The position numbers and the translations under genes are program-made. Below, in pieces: positions 1 to 8,668 of a DNA stretch of 64,000 bases; within the stretch, counting starts at the first letter, position 1; each line of letters opens with the position of its first letter. The DNA is from JBKQVT01 sp963804825. GTDB lineage: Bacteria > Planctomycetota > Planctomycetia > Pirellulales > Thermoguttaceae. The notes below the pieces were generated by a model. The model was not told the DNA's origin, did no database searches, and worked only from the letters and a program-made list of their open reading frames with translations. Location of the stretch: assembly GCA_963804825.1 (NCBI GenBank), contig CAWDRV010000006.1, forward strand, positions 248,001-312,000. The letters run 5' to 3'.

Positions 1-268
1 GGATCGTGACCGGGTCCGCGCCACGCTGCCGCCGGGCGATTTCATCGAAATGTTCGTGGATGCCCCGATCGAGGTATGCGAAGCCCGCGATCCCAAAGGA
101 CTGTACAAGAAGGCCCGCTCCGGCGAACTCAAGGGTTTCACGGGCATCGACGATCCCTACGAAGCCCCGTTGAAGCCGGAACTTGTCCTGGATGCCGCTC
201 GGCATTCGGCCGACGCGCTGGCCGACGAAGTCATTGCCTATCTGAAGGCCGCCGGAAAGCTCGGCTGA
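1..268 (+). CDS. cysC: Adenylylsulfate kinase, C-terminal part (or CysC domain of CysNC)
   Basis: The gene enters from before the window; only the last 88 residues are seen, in frame from base 2. The segment carries the APS-kinase pattern of the family: IEMFVDAPIEVCEARDPKGL, YKKARSGELKGFTGIDDPYE, then a helix ending in AYLKAAGKLG. The enzyme phosphorylates adenylylsulfate to PAPS in the cytoplasm during sulfate assimilation, which fits the cysK-metY-metX block 11 kb downstream. Because the N-terminus is missing I cannot tell a free CysC from the C-terminal domain of a fused sulfate adenylyltransferase subunit. The TGA stop is followed by a 355-base gene-free stretch. Confidence 0.85.
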   Translation, partial: DRDRVRATLPPGDFIEMFVDAPIEVCEARDPKGLYKKARSGELKGFTGIDDPYEAPLKPELVLDAARHSADALADEVIAYLKAAGKLG

Positions 269-623
269 GGCGGAATTCGGCGGCGGAATTCGGAGGGAAC
301 GGGTACATTCATTCTGTCTGCGGCAATGCCGAACTGCGAATTCGCCTTCCGCCTTCCCCCCTCCGCCTTCCGCCTTCCGTCCCAAAAATTCTTTTTGCGC
401 CGGATTGACTTATCAGACCGCCAGCGATACATTTGTTAGTTGAGGCAAAAGCGGCTCAGGGCGGGCCGAAGTGGTTTAGCCTCAGGCATGGGTGCCGTTA
501 CCGCCGAAAAGGCAGATGCTTCTTCGGACCAGCGGAAGAATCGGGGCGATCCTTCCGGCTCATCTCAACTTGGCGCACGCGGTTGGCGACGGTACTCCCT
601 GTCAGGGGTAGGGGGGGTGCGCG
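269..623. repeat. Gene-free stretch with a polypyrimidine (CCGCCTTC)n tract
   Basis: No convincing gene is present. At 342-379 lies a run of CCGCCTTC/CCCTCC units, the complement of the GGAAGGCGGAAGG repeat that recurs at 5350-5385, 28246-28272, 42774-42815, 49797-49830, 58250-58280 and 58385-58425. The remainder shows no clear promoter; a G-rich run just before 624 may serve the following small gene. Confidence 0.6.
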
Positions 624-851
624 ATGGCGACGGTTCCGGCCACGAACAGTATCCAACCCAGGGCACAAGCGGCCCTGGCTACGAGCCCATTTTACGAGCT
701 TCGCGAGTTGGTGGTGGACAATCTCGGCGAGGTGTTGGTGATTTCCGGCGTGGTCTCCAGTTTCTACCACAAACAGGTGGCCCAAGAGGTGGTTCGGTCC
801 GTCTGCCAAGACCACGAGATCGAGGTCGACAACAGGATTCGCGTGGAATAA
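624..851 (+). CDS. Small BON-domain protein
   Basis: A 75-residue protein made almost entirely of one BON-like fold: a helix (FYELRELVVDNLGEVLVI) followed by SGVVSSFYHKQVAQEVVRS and a final strand VDNRIRVE. BON domains usually bind membranes or phospholipids, often in periplasmic proteins, but no signal peptide is seen here, so a cytoplasmic role is possible. A G-rich sequence precedes the ATG. A second BON-like gene follows after 29 bases, so the two are probably co-transcribed and may act together. The specific function is unknown. Confidence 0.75.
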   Translation: MATVPATNSIQPRAQAALATSPFYELRELVVDNLGEVLVISGVVSSFYHKQVAQEVVRSVCQDHEIEVDNRIRVE

Positions 852-880
852 TCGGGTCCGGCAGCAGCAAGGAGGAAGTC

Positions 881-1156
881 ATGGCCAAGACTCCGAAGGT
901 CAAAGTGTCGACGTCGTCCGAGGCGTTTCCGCTGCCCGAGACCCTGGAAGAGGCCGAGCGGCTGGTCGCGCGGATCGAAAAGGCGGTCCAGGAGGGAACG
1001 GGCGGCGGCGTGGAGGACCTTTGCGTCCAAGTCGATTGCGACGGCGTTCTCTTAACCGGGCGGTGCGAGACCTTCTACTGCAAGCAATTGGCGCAGCACG
1101 CCGTCATGACGATGCCCGGCGGAGAGCGGCTGACCAATCGCATCGAGGTCTCGTGA
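881..1156 (+). CDS. Second small BON-like protein
   Basis: A 91-residue protein whose start is set by a strong GGAGGA ribosome site at 870-876. The first 40 residues form a charged helix (ETLEEAERLVARIEKAV); the rest resembles the BON strand-turn-helix of the preceding gene (VDCDGVLLTGRCETFYCKQ, then LTNRIEVS). It lies 29 bases after the first BON gene in the same direction and both share the pattern Y.KQ.AQ, so they look like diverged tandem paralogues. It has no signal peptide. Role unknown. Confidence 0.7.
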   Translation: MAKTPKVKVSTSSEAFPLPETLEEAERLVARIEKAVQEGTGGGVEDLCVQVDCDGVLLTGRCETFYCKQLAQHAVMTMPGGERLTNRIEVS

Positions 1157-1270
1157 ACGGCGGAAGGCCGCCACCACGCCAAAAGCCGGTCGTCTGCGAC
1201 GGCCGGGTGTTCTCCGGCGTTTCTTTCCTGGTTATCCCTTATGCCCGTTCTCTCCGGGAAAACAGCTCCC

Positions 1271-1846
1271 TTATTTGCCGGCAACGAAAACAAGCCCGTA
1301 GTGGTACGGGGGCAGATCGACAAGGCCCGGGGAAATGAGTTGAAAGCCCGCCTCCTCGGCCCAGGAGCAGCACTGATCGGGCCGCGGGCGAATCTCCATG
1401 TTCGGGCCTCGTGGTGTGCTGGCGTCATAATTCCAGTGGATGATTCCCAACTTGCCGTCGGCGGCCAACAGCCGCCACGCCTCCCGCAAGAGGACGAATT
1501 TCTCCTCGGCGTGGAGGATGTTGAAGAGCATCACGTAGTCAACCGACGCCTCGGGCAGACCGGTGCCCTCGGCCACGAAATCTTTCTGCAACACCACGAC
1601 GTTCTTAAGGCCGGCCGCCTCGGCCTTGGCGCGAGTTGCCGCCACCATCTCGGGCTCGATGTCCAGGGCGTAGACGACGCCGCGCACCAGGCGAGCGGCG
1701 GGAATCGCAAACGTGCCATAGCCGCAACCAAAATCAACGACCTTGCCACGCTGGGACGTAAGGCCCATCTTGGCCAGGATCGCCGGGGGATCGAAGAACC
1801 CCTGCCACATCGCCTCTTCGGGCATCCCGCTCTCGCGAGCCTTCAT
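1271..1846 (-). CDS. Class I SAM-dependent methyltransferase
   Basis: A 191-residue protein with the Rossmann-type methyltransferase motifs: motif I VVDFGCGYGTFAIPAA at about residues 36-51, the acidic end of strand 2 in ALDIEPEMV, motif II-like SVDYVMLFNILHAEE, and post-II LLAADGKLGIIHWNYD. The N-terminus (MWQGFFDPPAILAKMGL) is that of the UbiE/COQ5-like group. The substrate cannot be read from sequence. It is the last gene of a minus-strand run, 34 bases after the kinase gene, so it is probably co-transcribed with rpe, the phosphatase-like gene, accD and the kinase. Confidence 0.85.
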   Translation of the reverse strand: MKARESGMPEEAMWQGFFDPPAILAKMGLTSQRGKVVDFGCGYGTFAIPAARLVRGVVYALDIEPEMVAATRAKAEAAGLKNVVVLQKDFVAEGTGLPEASVDYVMLFNILHAEEKFVLLREAWRLLAADGKLGIIHWNYDASTPRGPNMEIRPRPDQCCSWAEEAGFQLISPGLVDLPPYHYGLVFVAGK

Positions 1847-1880
1847 GGCCGGGCTCCGGAAAGTCCGATTTGTCTGGCTG

Positions 1881-2771
1881 TCATGCCTGCGCGGTTCCCG
1901 GCGCGGCGTCCTCGTGCTTCATGCCGCGGAGCATCTCGAGAAACTTTTCCATCGACGGACAGCGGCGGCTGGTCTCCGCTTCCAGGCACCCGTGGATCGC
2001 CTTGGCCAACTGGGGATGGATCGTCGGCCGGTGCTGACGGATGTCGGTGGGCGGCTGGTCGTGGGTCATGGCGGCCAGCCCCGTCGCGCCCTGACGCCAG
2101 GGAGGCTGGCCGGTGCAAATCTCGTAGGCCGTGACTCCGAAGGCGAAAACGTCCAATCGCTGGTCGATCGGCTTGCGGCGGACGACCTCGGGGGCCATGT
2201 AATTGGGATTGCCCACCCGGACGCCCGGCTGCATGAACGGCGGCGTGGCGGGCACGGTCACTCCGAAGTCGATGAGTTTCAGGTCCTTGCCGTCCGTGGT
2301 CGCCAGGAAGTTGCGTGCGCAGATGTCGCGGTGGATGAATCCGGCGGCATGGACGGCGGCGACGGCCTCAGCCGCCTCGCGGATCAATCGCAAGCGGTTG
2401 CCTTCCAGGAGGGAATTGCGCCCGGCCAGCAGGGAATTCAGGTCGGCGCCTTCCAGGTACTCCATCACCAGGTACGGCGCGCCCTCGGTGGTCGTGCCGT
2501 ATTCGAAGGTCTCGACGATCCGCGGATGCTTCAACCGGAAGGCGATTTCACCTTCCGTCGGTTTGTGCAGCCCTTTGAAGCGGGCCTCGAAGGCGGCCGT
2601 CTTCTCCACGTCCAGGATCTTCAGGCCGACGATCTTGCCGCTGCGGAGGTCGCGGGCCTTGTAGAACCTCGACATCGTCGCCGAGCTGGCCTCTTGCAGC
2701 AAAGCGAAGCGGGCCGACACGTTCAGCCGGTTGCCGGCCACCATCGACTTCAGCCGATCCAGCAGCGCCAT
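1881..2771 (-). CDS. Serine/threonine protein kinase-like protein
   Basis: A 296-residue single kinase domain with no membrane segment or extra domain. Visible kinase elements: Lys in KIVGLKIL, hinge YLVMEYLEGADL, catalytic loop FIHRDICARNF, DFG in LKLIDFGV, and the P+1 region GNPNYMAPEVV followed by DVFAFGVTAYEICTGQPPW. The glycine-rich loop is degenerate (LLQEASSATMSRFYKARD, no GxGxxG), so nucleotide binding may be unusual even though the catalytic residues are kept. It starts 11 bases after accD on the same strand. Such cytoplasmic Hanks-type kinases are numerous in planctomycetes; its target is unknown, and linkage to accD is only positional. Confidence 0.85.
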   Translation of the reverse strand: MALLDRLKSMVAGNRLNVSARFALLQEASSATMSRFYKARDLRSGKIVGLKILDVEKTAAFEARFKGLHKPTEGEIAFRLKHPRIVETFEYGTTTEGAPYLVMEYLEGADLNSLLAGRNSLLEGNRLRLIREAAEAVAAVHAAGFIHRDICARNFLATTDGKDLKLIDFGVTVPATPPFMQPGVRVGNPNYMAPEVVRRKPIDQRLDVFAFGVTAYEICTGQPPWRQGATGLAAMTHDQPPTDIRQHRPTIHPQLAKAIHGCLEAETSRRCPSMEKFLEMLRGMKHEDAAPGTAQA

Positions 2772-2782
2772 GCTCTCGCTCC

Positions 2783-3634
2783 TCACGTGCCGCAATAGTC
2801 GATGGTTCGGGCGATCTCGCTCTGCAAGTCCTTGCGGCGGACGATGCGGTCGATGAATCCGTGCTCCAGGAGGAACTCGCTCGTCTGAAAACCCTTGGGC
2901 AACTCGATGCGGATGGTGGCCTTGATGGTGCGCGGCCCGGCGAAGCCGATCAGGGCCTTCGGCTCGGCGAAGACCACGTCGCCCAGCGAAGCGAAGCTGG
3001 CGGCCACGCCGCCCATGGTCGGGTTGGTGAGCACCGAGATGAACAGCCCGCCGGCCAGGTCGAAGCGCGCCAGGGCGGCCGAGACCTTGGCCATCTGCAT
3101 CAGCGACAACATGCCTTCGTGCATCCGCGCCCCGCCGCCGGAGCCGGAAACCAGGATCAGCGGCAGGTGTTGCGCGGTGGCGCGCTCGACCGCCCGCGTC
3201 AGCTTCTCCCCGACCACCGAGCCCATGCTGCCCATGAAAAACGCCGAATCGGTGACGCCGAAGGCGACGGGCCGGGCGCGGATCATGCCCGTCCCCACCA
3301 CCGCCGCGTCCTTCAGCCCGGTCCGATTCTGCTCCTCCACGAGCTTCTCGCGATAGGGGCGCTGTTCGACGAAATCCAGCGCATCGACCGGCTCCAGTCC
3401 GGCGTCCCATTCCTCGAACGTCCCTTCATCGAAGAGCTGGCGGATGCGTTCCCGGGCGGAGACGTACCAATGATAGTCGCACTCGGGGCAGACCCCCAGG
3501 CGTTTCTCCGCTTCCTTGCGGAAGATGGTCGCCTCGCAGCCGGGGCATCGTTTCCAAAGTCCTTCGGGCACGCCCCGCTTGGGGTGCTTCAGGAGACTTT
3601 TCCAGGGGTTCGGGTCGGGAGGGTTGGCAGCCAT
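2783..3634 (-). CDS. accD: Acetyl-CoA carboxylase carboxyltransferase subunit beta
   Basis: 283 residues, the usual AccD length. A zinc ribbon near the N-terminus (KRCPGCEATIFRKEAEKRLG then VCPECDYHW) is followed by the carboxyltransferase fold with VSGSGGGARMHEG, SVLTNPTMGGVAASFA and IGFAGPRTIKATIRIELPKG, all typical of the family. With AccA it transfers CO2 from carboxybiotin to acetyl-CoA to give malonyl-CoA, the first step of fatty acid synthesis. No accA is nearby. It begins 4 bases after the phosphatase-like gene and ends 11 bases before the kinase gene, so it is inside an operon-like run. Confidence 0.95.
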   Translation of the reverse strand: MAANPPDPNPWKSLLKHPKRGVPEGLWKRCPGCEATIFRKEAEKRLGVCPECDYHWYVSARERIRQLFDEGTFEEWDAGLEPVDALDFVEQRPYREKLVEEQNRTGLKDAAVVGTGMIRARPVAFGVTDSAFFMGSMGSVVGEKLTRAVERATAQHLPLILVSGSGGGARMHEGMLSLMQMAKVSAALARFDLAGGLFISVLTNPTMGGVAASFASLGDVVFAEPKALIGFAGPRTIKATIRIELPKGFQTSEFLLEHGFIDRIVRRKDLQSEIARTIDYCGT

Positions 3635-3638
3635 GCGT

Positions 3639-4223
3639 TCAATTGCTCAGGGCCATCGAGTCGGCGTGCTCGACTTCGAGGATTTCCCAGCAGCCGTGCG
3701 TGCCGATGGTCTTCCAGAGGTCGCCGAGTTCATCGTGCTTGAAGAAATGCCGCACCAGCGTGGCCAGCGGCTCGGAAACGACCAGGGCGAACATGCCCTC
3801 CTTGTGGCGTTTCAGCAGCTTGGTCATCGCCGCGTGGACCCGCTGCTGGGCGTCGGCAAGCATCTCGCCCTCGGGCGGGCAGACGTTTTCCGGCTGCTCC
3901 TGCCATTGGCGATAGACCTTGGACTGCTTGTGGTGGACATCGCTCAGCAGCATCCCCTGCCACAGCCCATAATTGAGGTTTTGCATCCGGTCCAGCCGCT
4001 TGCACTTGACGTGCAGCCCCTCGGCAATCGCGCGGGCCGTCTGCTCCGCCGGTTGACAGGGGGAGGCGTAGACCATTTCGATCTCCTTGCCGCGCAACTC
4101 CTCCGTGATCCTCGCCACTTCGGCGAGGCCCTGGGCACTCAACGGGATGTCCAGGGCCCCCTGGATACGCTCCTGCTCGTCATACTCCGTGGATCCGGGA
4201 CGGACCAATACGATTCGCAACAT
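3639..4223 (-). CDS. Histidine-phosphatase-fold protein lacking both catalytic histidines
   Basis: 194 residues with the phosphoglycerate-mutase/histidine phosphatase layout, but the key residues are changed. The RHG signature is VRPGSTEYDE (His to Pro), the acid-site segment is LNYGLWQG (Glu missing), and the second histidine motif usually read as SHG is VSEPLATL. YASPCQPAEQTARAIAE still resembles the SxxxRAxQTA element. The fold is therefore probable but catalysis is not; a regulatory or sugar-phosphate-binding role is possible. I chose the ATG at 4223, 8 bases from the rpe stop; an earlier in-frame start at 4253 would overlap rpe. Position between rpe and accD suggests co-expression. Confidence 0.75.
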   Translation of the reverse strand: MLRIVLVRPGSTEYDEQERIQGALDIPLSAQGLAEVARITEELRGKEIEMVYASPCQPAEQTARAIAEGLHVKCKRLDRMQNLNYGLWQGMLLSDVHHKQSKVYRQWQEQPENVCPPEGEMLADAQQRVHAAMTKLLKRHKEGMFALVVSEPLATLVRHFFKHDELGDLWKTIGTHGCWEILEVEHADSMALSN

Positions 4224-4230
4224 AAACTGG

Positions 4231-4947
4231 TTACTCGGACTGTAAACAAACACTGTTTCGACACGATCGCGCCAGATCGGTCCACTTCGGGATCGTCCGG
4301 CGGTAATCCTTTTCCGAATGCAGCGCCGAGCCGATCACCAGCACATCGGCGCCGGACCGGGCACACAGCCCGATATTGTCGCCGTGGACTCCTCCGTCCA
4401 CAGACAACAGCAGTTCCGGCCGGGCAACGGCGCGCAAACGCCGCAGCTTGTCCAAAGCAACAGGCTCGAACTCCTGTCCGCAGAAGCCGGGCATCACGCT
4501 CATCACCAGCACCAGGTCGCAGTCGTCGAGATACTCCTCCACGGCGGCGACGGGGGTGGGCGGGTTCAGGCTGATCCCCGCCAAGGCGCCCAGCTTGCGG
4601 ATTTGCCGCAGCAGGGGCCGCGGCTCCGACACGGCCTCGATATGAATGGTCATCAGGTCCGCCCCCGCCCGGCGAAACTGCTCGACATAGCGGGCCGGCT
4701 CCGAGATCATCAAATGGACGTCCAGCGGCAGCCGCGTCACGCGGCGGACTGCCTCGACCACGGGCGCCCCGAAGCTGATGTTGGGCACGAAATGCCCATC
4801 CATGATGTCCAGGTGGAGGATGCGCGTGCCGGCCTCTTCCAGCCGCCGAATCTCATCGGCCAGATGCGCAAGGTCGAAAGCCAACAGCGACGGCCCGATC
4901 AGCGGGACGCCGGCGCGCAGCTCTGAAACCAACTCCTCGCTGGACAT
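4231..4947 (-). CDS. rpe: Ribulose-phosphate 3-epimerase
   Basis: 238 residues, TIM-barrel epimerase of the pentose phosphate pathway interconverting ribulose-5-P and xylulose-5-P in the cytoplasm. Signature segments: GPSLLAFDLAHL, HLDIMDGHFVPNISFGAPVV, DVHLMISEPARYVEQF, and LLLSVDGGVHGDN with the catalytic Asp. The usual MSVNPGFGGQ is VMSVMPGFCGQEF here, a mild divergence. Start at the ATG of MSSEELVSEL; a longer frame reaches 5001 but adds no conserved residues. First gene of the minus-strand run ending with the methyltransferase at 1271. Confidence 0.93.
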   Translation of the reverse strand: MSSEELVSELRAGVPLIGPSLLAFDLAHLADEIRRLEEAGTRILHLDIMDGHFVPNISFGAPVVEAVRRVTRLPLDVHLMISEPARYVEQFRRAGADLMTIHIEAVSEPRPLLRQIRKLGALAGISLNPPTPVAAVEEYLDDCDLVLVMSVMPGFCGQEFEPVALDKLRRLRAVARPELLLSVDGGVHGDNIGLCARSGADVLVIGSALHSEKDYRRTIPKWTDLARSCRNSVCLQSE

Positions 4948-5154
4948 GGTTGGGCAAACCGCCCGCTCCGATAGGAAAATCGTCGGCGGCCGGACCCGCA
5001 ACCACGTGCAACATCCAACCAGCCGACTACTTGGTTCAACCTGACCGCCCCGGGATTGTCCAAGGGCGCTATTTCCAACCGCTTAATTCTAGCAAGCGGT
5101 TCGTCGGCCGTCTGCGCTTCTTTTGGGGAAAGTTGCTAAGATGAGGCGGTGTAC

Positions 5155-5385
5155 GGAGTTGCGGCGAAGGAGGAAGGATCAAGGAGGAAGGAGGAAGGAT
5201 GAAGGATCAAGGAGGAAGGATTAAGGAGGAAGGATGAAGGATCAAGGATGAAATCCCCCGGACTGCGCGGGCAGGGGACGGCGTGCGAAACCGCAAGCGG
5301 ATATCATACATCCCCCGGACACAGTCCGGGGGCTTTTCTCCGTTCCGCCCGCCCCCTTCCGCCTTCCGCCCTCCGCCTTCCTTCT
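5155..5385. repeat. Cluster of dispersed repeats (purine tandem, CGAAACCG, CCCCCGGAC hairpin)
   Basis: The rpe-scpB gap holds no gene. From 5158 to 5250 there is a tandem purine array built of AAGGAGGAAGGAT and AAGGATCAAGG units. Then TGCGAAACCGCAAGCG (5284-5299), a perfect 9-bp hairpin CCCCCGGAC/GTCCGGGGG (5312-5332) followed by CTTTT, and a CCGCCTTC tract (5350-5385) that abuts the end of scpB. Each of these motifs recurs elsewhere in the window. The hairpin could work as a terminator for plus-strand transcription, but no plus-strand gene precedes it. Confidence 0.8.
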
Positions 5386-6165
5386 ATCGCCGGTCGAGTT
5401 CCTCGCACTGCGGCAGGTCCTGGAGGGTCTCCAGGCCGAAGAGGCGAAGGAAGCGGTCGGTGGTGTAATAATGGGCGACGCGCCGCTTGTCCGGCTCGCG
5501 CTGGATGCGGAGCAGGCCGCGATGGACCAGTTGCGAGAGCACGTGTCCGCTCGGCTTGCCCCGCTGCTTGTGGACCGCTTCGGCGGTCAACGGCTGTTGA
5601 TAGGCGACGATGGCCAGCACGTCGATGGCCGCCTGCGACAGCCGGGCCTGGCGAATCCGGCCCAGGAAGCGATGGGTGAGGTTGTGGAACTCCTTGCGGA
5701 GCTTCAAGCGATAGCCGCCGCCTTCGTGAACGATTCCGTAGGGGCAGCCGCTTGCGGCGTAGCGGGCGTTCAGCTCGTCGATCAGCCCCGGAATCTCGGC
5801 CGGTTCGACGTCCCGCATCCACTGGGCCGCCCCGGCGGCGGAGAGCGACTGGCTCTCTTGATTGCCCACGAAGAGCATCGCTTCCAGGATGCTGCGGGGA
5901 CCGAGGGGGCAGGAGTCTTCTTCGCGTTCGGCGGCGGCCGGCGGCGGCTGGGGCTGATCGGGGCCATGCGGTCCGCCCGCCGGCGCCGACGCGGCTTCCG
6001 CAGAGGACGCGCTTCCGCCAGCGGCGCGGCGGCGGCATCGTCCGGCGGGCCGCCCTCGGGACGCAACTTGGGGGCACTGCCCATCACTTGGGCGAAGGCC
6101 TCGGCCAGTTCGTCCAGCGAAATGCCGTCTTGCCGAGGTGATTCAGGCTCGGAATTGCCGCTCAT
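5384..6165 (-). CDS. scpB: Segregation and condensation protein B (frameshifted)
   Basis: The conserved winged-helix part (residues after LEAMLFVGNQ) matches ScpB: IPGLIDELNARY, GGGYRLKLRKEF, LSQAAIDVLAIVAYQQPLTA, and VLSQLVHRGLLRI. ScpB forms the SMC-ScpAB condensin with ScpA and SMC. The N-terminal part, MSGNSEPESPRQDGISLDEL, is in another frame and continues into a Pro/Arg-rich stretch, so a frameshift lies at about 5880-6050; this is most likely a consensus error because the second frame also contains RSILEAMLFV directly upstream. The first codons overlap the end of the epimerase gene. No scpA is in the window. Confidence 0.8.
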
Positions 6166-7033
6166 TTCGATTTTGCCGCTTTTGGCCCCAGCGTCGGGCG
6201 ACCTGGGCCTTCATGAATTTCAGCCCGTCGGTGGCCAGTTGCCGCTCGGTCTGGAACATGCGGCGCCAGATTTTCGTGGCCGCCGCCAGCTTTTCCAGGG
6301 CCAGGCCGAAGGCTTCGATCATCAGGAGGTTGTCGTAGCCGATCTCGTGCAGGGCGTCGAAGGTCTCGGTCCAGCGGACGTTGCCCGCCCCGGGCGTGCT
6401 GCGGTCGTTCTCGGAAATGTGCACGTGGGCCAAGATGCCCTTCAGGACGCGGATGGCCGCGGGGGTGTTCTTCTCCTCGATGTGCGAATGAAACGTGTCG
6501 TACATCATCTGGCATCGCGGATGATTCACTTCGCGGCAGAAGCGGACGCCGTCGGCCGTGGTGTTCAATAAGTAGCACTCGAAGCGATTGAGGGATTCCA
6601 GGGCCAGCGTCACGTTGCGTTTCTCGGCGTGTTCGGAGACCTCGCGCATGCCGTCGACGGCCCATTTCCACTCGTCGGCGGTGGGCCCGGCCCCGGTGAA
6701 GTATCCCAAGGCCGAATGAAACGGACCGCAGAGGGTCGTCGCGCCGGCGGCCGCGGCGCAATCGACGGCCGCCTTGTTGTGCTCGACGCCGAGGCGGCGG
6801 ACGGCCGGGTCGGGACTCATGGGGTTCTCGTCCGGGCCGCGGACGGTCACGCCCGTTCGCGCCAGCCCGGCGTTGTCCAGGTGTTTCGCCCATCGGGCGT
6901 ACTTGTCCACGTCGAGCTCGAAGACGGGCAGTTCCACGGCGTCGTAGCCGATCTGCTTGATTTCGTCCAGCAGCGGCAGCACCGCATCATTGAGCGTGTC
7001 GGTCCACAGCAGCAAGTTCAAGCCGTAACGCAC
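6143..7033 (-). CDS. Sugar phosphate isomerase/epimerase, D-tagatose 3-epimerase type
   Basis: 296 residues, xylose-isomerase-like TIM barrel. It matches the ketose 3-epimerase pattern: metal ligand Glu in LALESLNRFE, Asp/His in MMYDTFHSHIEE, HVHISENDRSTPGAGNVRW, and the last Glu in LMIEAFG. This group epimerises free ketoses (tagatose, psicose, ribulose) at C3 with a divalent metal; the exact sugar is unknown. The start is GTG at 7033 because AAGGAGAT sits 5 bases upstream; an in-frame ATG further up would begin in front of that site. The gene overlaps scpB by 23 bases. No sugar transporter is adjacent. Confidence 0.85.
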   Translation of the reverse strand: MRYGLNLLLWTDTLNDAVLPLLDEIKQIGYDAVELPVFELDVDKYARWAKHLDNAGLARTGVTVRGPDENPMSPDPAVRRLGVEHNKAAVDCAAAAGATTLCGPFHSALGYFTGAGPTADEWKWAVDGMREVSEHAEKRNVTLALESLNRFECYLLNTTADGVRFCREVNHPRCQMMYDTFHSHIEEKNTPAAIRVLKGILAHVHISENDRSTPGAGNVRWTETFDALHEIGYDNLLMIEAFGLALEKLAAATKIWRRMFQTERQLATDGLKFMKAQVARRWGQKRQNRNERQFRA

Positions 7034-7193
7034 GGTTGATCTCCTTCGAGCGAGGATGTGCGGATCGGTTTCCGCCGTGGGGCAGTCGGGTCTCAAGGGG
7101 GCAGTTTCCCATTTTTCCGGCGGTCCCGCAAGATCGCGCATGAAATGTCCACGGGCGATGGAATACTGCACACGCCCGCAGCCCAAGGCACTT

Positions 7194-8582
7194 CTACGCC
7201 GTGAGGTCGTCCAGCGGCGGATACCACAGCGGCAGGCGGGGGAACAGGACGCGGCCGGCCTGCTGGGCCAGGGCGGTGGATGCCTCCAGACGTTTTTCGG
7301 CCACGGCGCGGTCCCAATCGAGTTGTCCCAGCAGCAGCCGCGTGAAGTCGGCCACGTTCATCCGCAGGTAGCTGCGGCCCATCCGATGGGCAACCACCGC
7401 CGCGCCGCAGGTGGTCAATTCCAGTTGGTACTTCTGTCCTTCGACCTGAAGTCCCAACTCCAGGGGGCGGGGCAACCGGGCCTGTCGCGCCCGGAGGCAG
7501 AACTCGCCGCAGAGCCGCTCCAACAGCCGCTTCGGCTGCAACAGCCGGGCCATGTAGACTTCGCCCCGTTCCGACTCTTGTTCGGTTCGGCGGGGCGGTC
7601 CCGTGCCGCCGGGGGCGTGGCGCTCGGCCCGCTCCGCGCCGCGAGGACCTTCGACGGGGGCGAAGACCTGGTGGAAAGGGCTGTCGGGCGGGGCGTGCAG
7701 GATGACGCTGTGGTGATCGTGCTCGATGGCGTCGCCGCAGGCGTGGGCCAACAGTTCGGCGGCCACTTTGGGACGGCCCGGCACGCTCATCAATTCCACC
7801 ACCCGATGGCCCTTGAGAACCACGTACCCCACCACCGGAGTGCTGATTTCTTCCAAGTCCCACAAGTCGGGGCCGTCCAGGGCGACATAGATCTGGTCGT
7901 AGGCCTGCCGTCGGAGCAGCCATTGCCAGTAGGCCAACGTGCGGTCCCAGGGGCCGTACCTGCCCGGCAAATTCTGCCGGTAGATCCGCACCAAGACCTT
8001 TTCTTCCCAGCGGCGCCACGGACGGATGTGCAAGCGATGGTGATGGTGGCGCCGATGCCGGCGCAGGCCCTCGTCCAGGAGCCTGGCCAGCACGGTCCGG
8101 GTGTTGGCCTGGCTGAAACAGGGTTGTCCGCACAGCGCCCAGCCGGTGCGGCGGAAGAAGTGCGGGATGCTGGTCCGCAGCAGTCCCACGAGGGCCCCGT
8201 CCTCCGTGGCCTGCCTTTCCGCCGCCGCCAACAGGTAACTGCCCAGCCCCTGACCCCGATATTCCTGGGCCGTGGCCAGCCATTTCAGACCGGCGACGGG
8301 AATCTGGTTGGGGCCGAACTGCATCGTCCGGTGGGTCAAATGCACGTGCGCGACCAGCCGGCCGGAACTCTTCAGCAGCAGCCGGTCGCGAGGTTCGTAA
8401 AACGGATCGGCCAGCGAAGCCTTGAATTCGGCCAACGTCGGCGCCCGGAAGATCGACGTCAGAAAGGCGTGGATCGAATCGTGGTCGCTCCCGTGGCCGG
8501 CCACGATAGGTGAACGGACTCGGCGACGGCCGCCCTTCTTGTCCGTTTCCCTGGAACTCGACGACGTACCTGCTGCGCTCAT
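7194..8582 (-). CDS. Eis-like GNAT N-acetyltransferase with sterol-carrier-like C-terminus
   Basis: 462 residues. The N-terminal half is a GNAT domain with the acetyl-CoA loop QEYRGQGLGSYLLAAAE at about residues 105-121 and LRTSIPHFFRRTGWALCG, the layout of Eis-type acetyltransferases. A second degenerate GNAT-like region follows (DRTLAYWQWLLRR, VVGYVVLKGHRVVEL), and the last 100 residues (LELGLQVEGQKYQLEL, then MNVADFTRLLLGQLDW) resemble the SCP2-like domain of that family. The substrate is unknown. A His/Arg-rich run (about residues 175-190) is unusual. Start at 8582 behind AAAGGA; a longer start at 8609 exists. Confidence 0.8.
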   Translation of the reverse strand: MSAAGTSSSSRETDKKGGRRRVRSPIVAGHGSDHDSIHAFLTSIFRAPTLAEFKASLADPFYEPRDRLLLKSSGRLVAHVHLTHRTMQFGPNQIPVAGLKWLATAQEYRGQGLGSYLLAAAERQATEDGALVGLLRTSIPHFFRRTGWALCGQPCFSQANTRTVLARLLDEGLRRHRRHHHHRLHIRPWRRWEEKVLVRIYRQNLPGRYGPWDRTLAYWQWLLRRQAYDQIYVALDGPDLWDLEEISTPVVGYVVLKGHRVVELMSVPGRPKVAAELLAHACGDAIEHDHHSVILHAPPDSPFHQVFAPVEGPRGAERAERHAPGGTGPPRRTEQESERGEVYMARLLQPKRLLERLCGEFCLRARQARLPRPLELGLQVEGQKYQLELTTCGAAVVAHRMGRSYLRMNVADFTRLLLGQLDWDRAVAEKRLEASTALAQQAGRVLFPRLPLWYPPLDDLTA

Positions 8583-8668
8583 TCGCGCGAATCCTTTCCC
8601 AAGCAGCAATCGCTCCGTCCCCAGCGCGCAAGAACGTTTCCGATGGTGTCTGTATCGGGCCGTGTGCG

